Source of the DNA: Micavibrio_A sp040381535
GTDB lineage: Bacteria > Pseudomonadota > Alphaproteobacteria > Micavibrionales > Micavibrionaceae
NCBI GenBank assembly: GCA_040381535.1
Contig: JBEIHF010000023.1
Coordinates: 1-36,949, forward strand
Length of the DNA stretch: 36,949 bases
Direction: 5' to 3'
The translations under genes were made by a program, and so were the position numbers. Positions 34,545 through 36,949 of the stretch are shown piece by piece. A model generated the notes under the pieces. That model had not been told where the DNA came from. It did no database searches and worked only from the letters and a program-made list of their open reading frames with translations. Positions within the stretch are counted from its first letter, which is position 1. Each line of letters opens with the position of its first letter.

Positions 34545-35606
34545 TTACGCCTTGCGAACAACCTCAACCCCTTGGTCTTGAAGGGATTTTAAGGCCTTCC
34601 AATTGGCATCGCCCTTGATTTCCTCGCGCACGGCGGGGGAAAAGGCGGGCGCGATGCGCAAGACGGAGTCCATATACAAGGTGAAACCCGTCGCGGTTTC
34701 GGGAGATTTTCCCGCCACGATCACATCATAGCGGCCGCCGCGGCCCAGTTCGCCGCGCGCGCCTTGGGAGAATAACGTAAAGCTCGCGCCGGTTTGATAT
34801 TCGAAACCGCGACGCTCCAGCGGGTCAATGGTGATCTGCACATCCTGCAATCCATAGATATCAAGCGCGGCGCGCAACTCAGTTTGCAGTTTCAACAGCT
34901 TGTCGATATCAGCCTTGGCTTTTTTCGGCAGCACGATTTGTAGCAGATTATCGTGATCCATCAATTCTACGGCCAGCGCTGATGTTTTTGTTTTAAGCGC
35001 GGCGACACCGTCGCGGTCGCGTTTTTCGATGAGGTCGTTGAGCGCTTCAATTTCGTCGGCGCCGACTTTCATTTCATCGTAAAGATGCTTGGTTAGCGTA
35101 GGGACAGTAAGGTCGATGGAAATATTTTGCACACCCGCCTTCGAAAGCGCGATGGCGGCGATCAGCGGCATTTCAACATCGGCGGTGATAGAATCTACGC
35201 CGATCAGCTCACACCCCACCTGACAAAATTGCCGTTCGGGGCGGAGTTGTGAGCCGTTCACGCGCAACACATCGGCGGCGTAGGACAAACGCAGCGGACG
35301 TTTGTTATCGCCAAGGCGCGATGTGGCGATGCGGGCGATTTGGGATGTAACATCGGCGCGCACACCCATCATGCGGCCCGATACAGGGTCCATCATGCGA
35401 AATGTCTGGCGCGCCATGGCCTGCCCCGGCCCTTCGCCGAGCAATGAATCCTCAAACTCCACCAGCGGTGGTTTAACGCGGTCATACCCGAACGCGGAAA
35501 AATTTTTCATGAACACTTCGATCAAACGGCTTTCATTCTCAGCCGTGGGCGCGAGAAGATCGAGGAGGCCGTTTGGCAGCAGCGATGGATGGTTTTTCGC
35601 ATTCAT
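34545..35606 (-). CDS. hisZ: ATP phosphoribosyltransferase regulatory subunit
   Basis: A 353-residue class II aminoacyl-tRNA-synthetase-like protein. Motifs are GLLDLLAPTAENESRLIEVF, the class II-like FRMMDPVSGRMMGVRADVTS, LRPERQFCQVGCELIG, and RGELGRGGRYDV. It lacks the HisRS anticodon-binding domain, so HisZ is favoured. It activates the short form of HisG. It starts three bases after the ankyrin-gene stop. Confidence 0.94.
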   Translation of the reverse strand: MNAKNHPSLLPNGLLDLLAPTAENESRLIEVFMKNFSAFGYDRVKPPLVEFEDSLLGEGPGQAMARQTFRMMDPVSGRMMGVRADVTSQIARIATSRLGDNKRPLRLSYAADVLRVNGSQLRPERQFCQVGCELIGVDSITADVEMPLIAAIALSKAGVQNISIDLTVPTLTKHLYDEMKVGADEIEALNDLIEKRDRDGVAALKTKTSALAVELMDHDNLLQIVLPKKAKADIDKLLKLQTELRAALDIYGLQDVQITIDPLERRGFEYQTGASFTLFSQGARGELGRGGRYDVIVAGKSPETATGFTLYMDSVLRIAPAFSPAVREEIKGDANWKALKSLQDQGVEVVRKA

Positions 35607-35609
35607 ATT

Positions 35610-36368
35610 TTACGTACCCGTTTTTTCGTGCGTGAGCTTGCGAAAGAAATTCATGTTCGGCAAAGCGCCGTCTTTGGCCATTTTGCGCATTTCCTTGGCC
35701 GCCATCAGCGTTTTGATAGCGTCCTTTTGATTGTATTGCATGGCGATATTGATGGCCGTGCGGCCATAGGAATCACGCACATCGAGATCCGCGCCTTCCA
35801 GCACTAGAAGACGTATCTTGTGGCAATCGCCGTTCTGCGCCGCCACCCACAACGCTGTTTCTTTCGTGATATCTGTCGCGAAGGATTTTTTGGATGCGGG
35901 TTTTTGTTCCGGCTTTTGCTCGATTTTTTGCTCGGCATGCTTTTTTGCTTCCGCTTTGGCTTTTACCTTATCCAATGCGGCTTGCAGCGCGGGAGGTTTT
36001 TTATAGGCAACCTGTTGCACCGCTACGAACGCTTGCTGCACCGATATTTTTGAGGCTACAGGTTCTTCGGGGAACAATTCCAGTTCGAAAGGCTTTTTCA
36101 AAATCTGCTTGGCTTTTTGAATCTCGTTCGCCAGCTTCGTCGCCGCGTTCACGGGTGGCCAGCTTTCAAACAATTCCATTTTCATCAATTGATCGGGCAC
36201 ATCGATTACGGGTTGCATCTCGCGGCGCGGAAACGGCTCCGTTATTTCCTGCGGCGGTGTGTCTTTGGATTTCGTTGGTTTATCGCCCCGTCTGTCCGTC
36301 ATCTGTCTACCCGATACGGCGCGGCGGTAAAACCGTACACCGAACCCTGCCCCCTTTACCTTGCTCAT
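35610..36368 (-). CDS. Ankyrin-repeat protein
   Basis: 252 residues from ATG 36368, whose ATGA overlaps the glmM stop. The N-terminal half is basic and low in structure (for example DKPTKSKDTPPQEI, KKHAEQKIEQKPEQKPAS). The C-terminal third carries two ankyrin units: ETALWVAAQNGDCHKIRLLV with LEGADLDVRDSYGRTAINIA. It is inserted between glmM and hisZ. Its target is unknown; ankyrins mediate protein contacts. Confidence 0.85.
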   Translation of the reverse strand: MSKVKGAGFGVRFYRRAVSGRQMTDRRGDKPTKSKDTPPQEITEPFPRREMQPVIDVPDQLMKMELFESWPPVNAATKLANEIQKAKQILKKPFELELFPEEPVASKISVQQAFVAVQQVAYKKPPALQAALDKVKAKAEAKKHAEQKIEQKPEQKPASKKSFATDITKETALWVAAQNGDCHKIRLLVLEGADLDVRDSYGRTAINIAMQYNQKDAIKTLMAAKEMRKMAKDGALPNMNFFRKLTHEKTGT

Positions 36369-36949
36369 CCCGCCGCCTTCTCGATAACGGCACACAAATC
36401 GCCGACGATTTTCTGAATCTTCTTTTCATCATCCCCTTCCGCCATAACGCGGATAAGAGGCTCCGTTCCTGATTTTCTAATCAGGAGTCGACCGTTTTTG
36501 GACAGGGTGTCTTCCGCACCCGAGATTGCATCTTTCACCTTCACATCATCGAGCGGCTTCGCCCCAGCCATGTAGCGCACATTTTGCAGGATTTGCGGCA
36601 ACGGCTTGAACAGGTTACACACTTCCGATGTTTTCTTTTTCGATTTTTGAATGATCGAGAGGACCTGCATCGCCGCGAACAAACCATCGCCTGTCGTGCC
36701 GAAATCCGACATCACGATATGGCCCGATTGTTCGCCGCCAAGATTAAAGCCGCCGTCGCGCATTTTTTCCACGACGTAACGATCGCCCACGGGTGCACGT
36801 TCCAGTTTGATTTTTTTGGAATCCAAAAATCTTTCAAGGCCCAGATTGGACATCACGGTCGCGACCAGCGTGTCTTTGGAGAGCGTGCCGCGCTCTTTGA
36901 AATTCACGGCAAGTAGCGCCATGATCTGATCGCCGTCGATCTTCTGGCC
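36365..36949 (-). CDS. glmM: Phosphoglucosamine mutase, C-terminal part (runs off the right edge)
   Basis: The frame stays open to the right edge; the visible 194 residues begin GQKIDGDQIMALLAVNFKE. The sugar-binding GGEQSGHIV and the phosphate-binding RLLIRKSGTEPLIRVM are typical of GlmM. It interconverts glucosamine 6- and 1-phosphate for peptidoglycan and LPS precursors. The N-terminal part with the active-site serine lies outside the window. Confidence 0.95.
   Translation of the reverse strand, partial: GQKIDGDQIMALLAVNFKERGTLSKDTLVATVMSNLGLERFLDSKKIKLERAPVGDRYVVEKMRDGGFNLGGEQSGHIVMSDFGTTGDGLFAAMQVLSIIQKSKKKTSEVCNLFKPLPQILQNVRYMAGAKPLDDVKVKDAISGAEDTLSKNGRLLIRKSGTEPLIRVMAEGDDEKKIQKIVGDLCAVIEKAAG

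Overview
The window looks like a piece of an alphaproteobacterial chromosome. The evidence is a CpdR-type response regulator (a cell-cycle adaptor characteristic of Alphaproteobacteria), a complete Caulobacter-style flp-cpaABCDEF-tadBC pilus locus, and a glmM-x-hisZ-purA gene order. Base composition is moderate. The closest relatives may be Micavibrio-like or deep-branching Rhodospirillales lineages, but that is a guess and needs a phylogeny. No tRNA, rRNA, CRISPR array, transposase or integrase was seen.

Left part (1-12.4 kb): metabolism, envelope and miscellany. On the minus strand lie the 5' part of a two-partner-secretion (ShlB/FhaC-like) transporter with an apparent frameshift in its signal peptide, a translationally coupled glpD-glpK pair, the remnant of a receiver domain, a leucine-dehydrogenase-type amino acid dehydrogenase, a palindromic intergenic repeat cluster, a YqaA/DedA-like membrane protein, a candidate small RNA with its own promoter and terminator, an RluD-type pseudouridine synthase and a secreted repeat protein of unknown role. 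A divergent plus-strand trio follows: a GT4 glycosyltransferase, an LpxH-like metallophosphoesterase and a DUF2238 membrane protein. These are probably envelope-related. A hypothetical gene and cpdR (divergent from each other) close the section.

Middle (12.8-30.2 kb): surface appendage island. Two large paralogous proteins with type IV-type prepilin leaders (one carrying a tail-fibre-like motif, the other a long cysteine-rich repeat tail) sit next to a full Tad pilus locus. In transcription order on the minus strand the Tad genes are two TadE-like minor pilins, a TadG-like VWA protein with an apparent phage-type insert, the flp major pilin, cpaA (prepilin peptidase), cpaB, cpaC (secretin), cpaD, cpaE, cpaF (ATPase), tadB and tadC. 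On the plus strand, convergent with tadC, are a free-standing pilus N-terminal-domain protein and the tadD TPR lipoprotein. Together these encode a probable adhesive pilus: CpaA matures Flp and the TadE-like proteins, CpaF with TadB/TadC drives assembly, the CpaC secretin with CpaB/CpaD forms the outer channel, and CpaE positions the machine.

Right part (30.3-36.9 kb): upstream of the tad genes, in the same orientation, lie a small membrane protein and a 721-residue membrane-anchored pseudokinase in which all three canonical catalytic motifs appear altered. This pair is the least explained part of the window and may be a regulator or scaffold of the pilus. Beyond it are purA, hisZ, an ankyrin-repeat gene and the 3' part of glmM, which runs off the right edge.

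Functional statements rest on reading the translated sequences and recognising family motifs. No database search or structure prediction was run.
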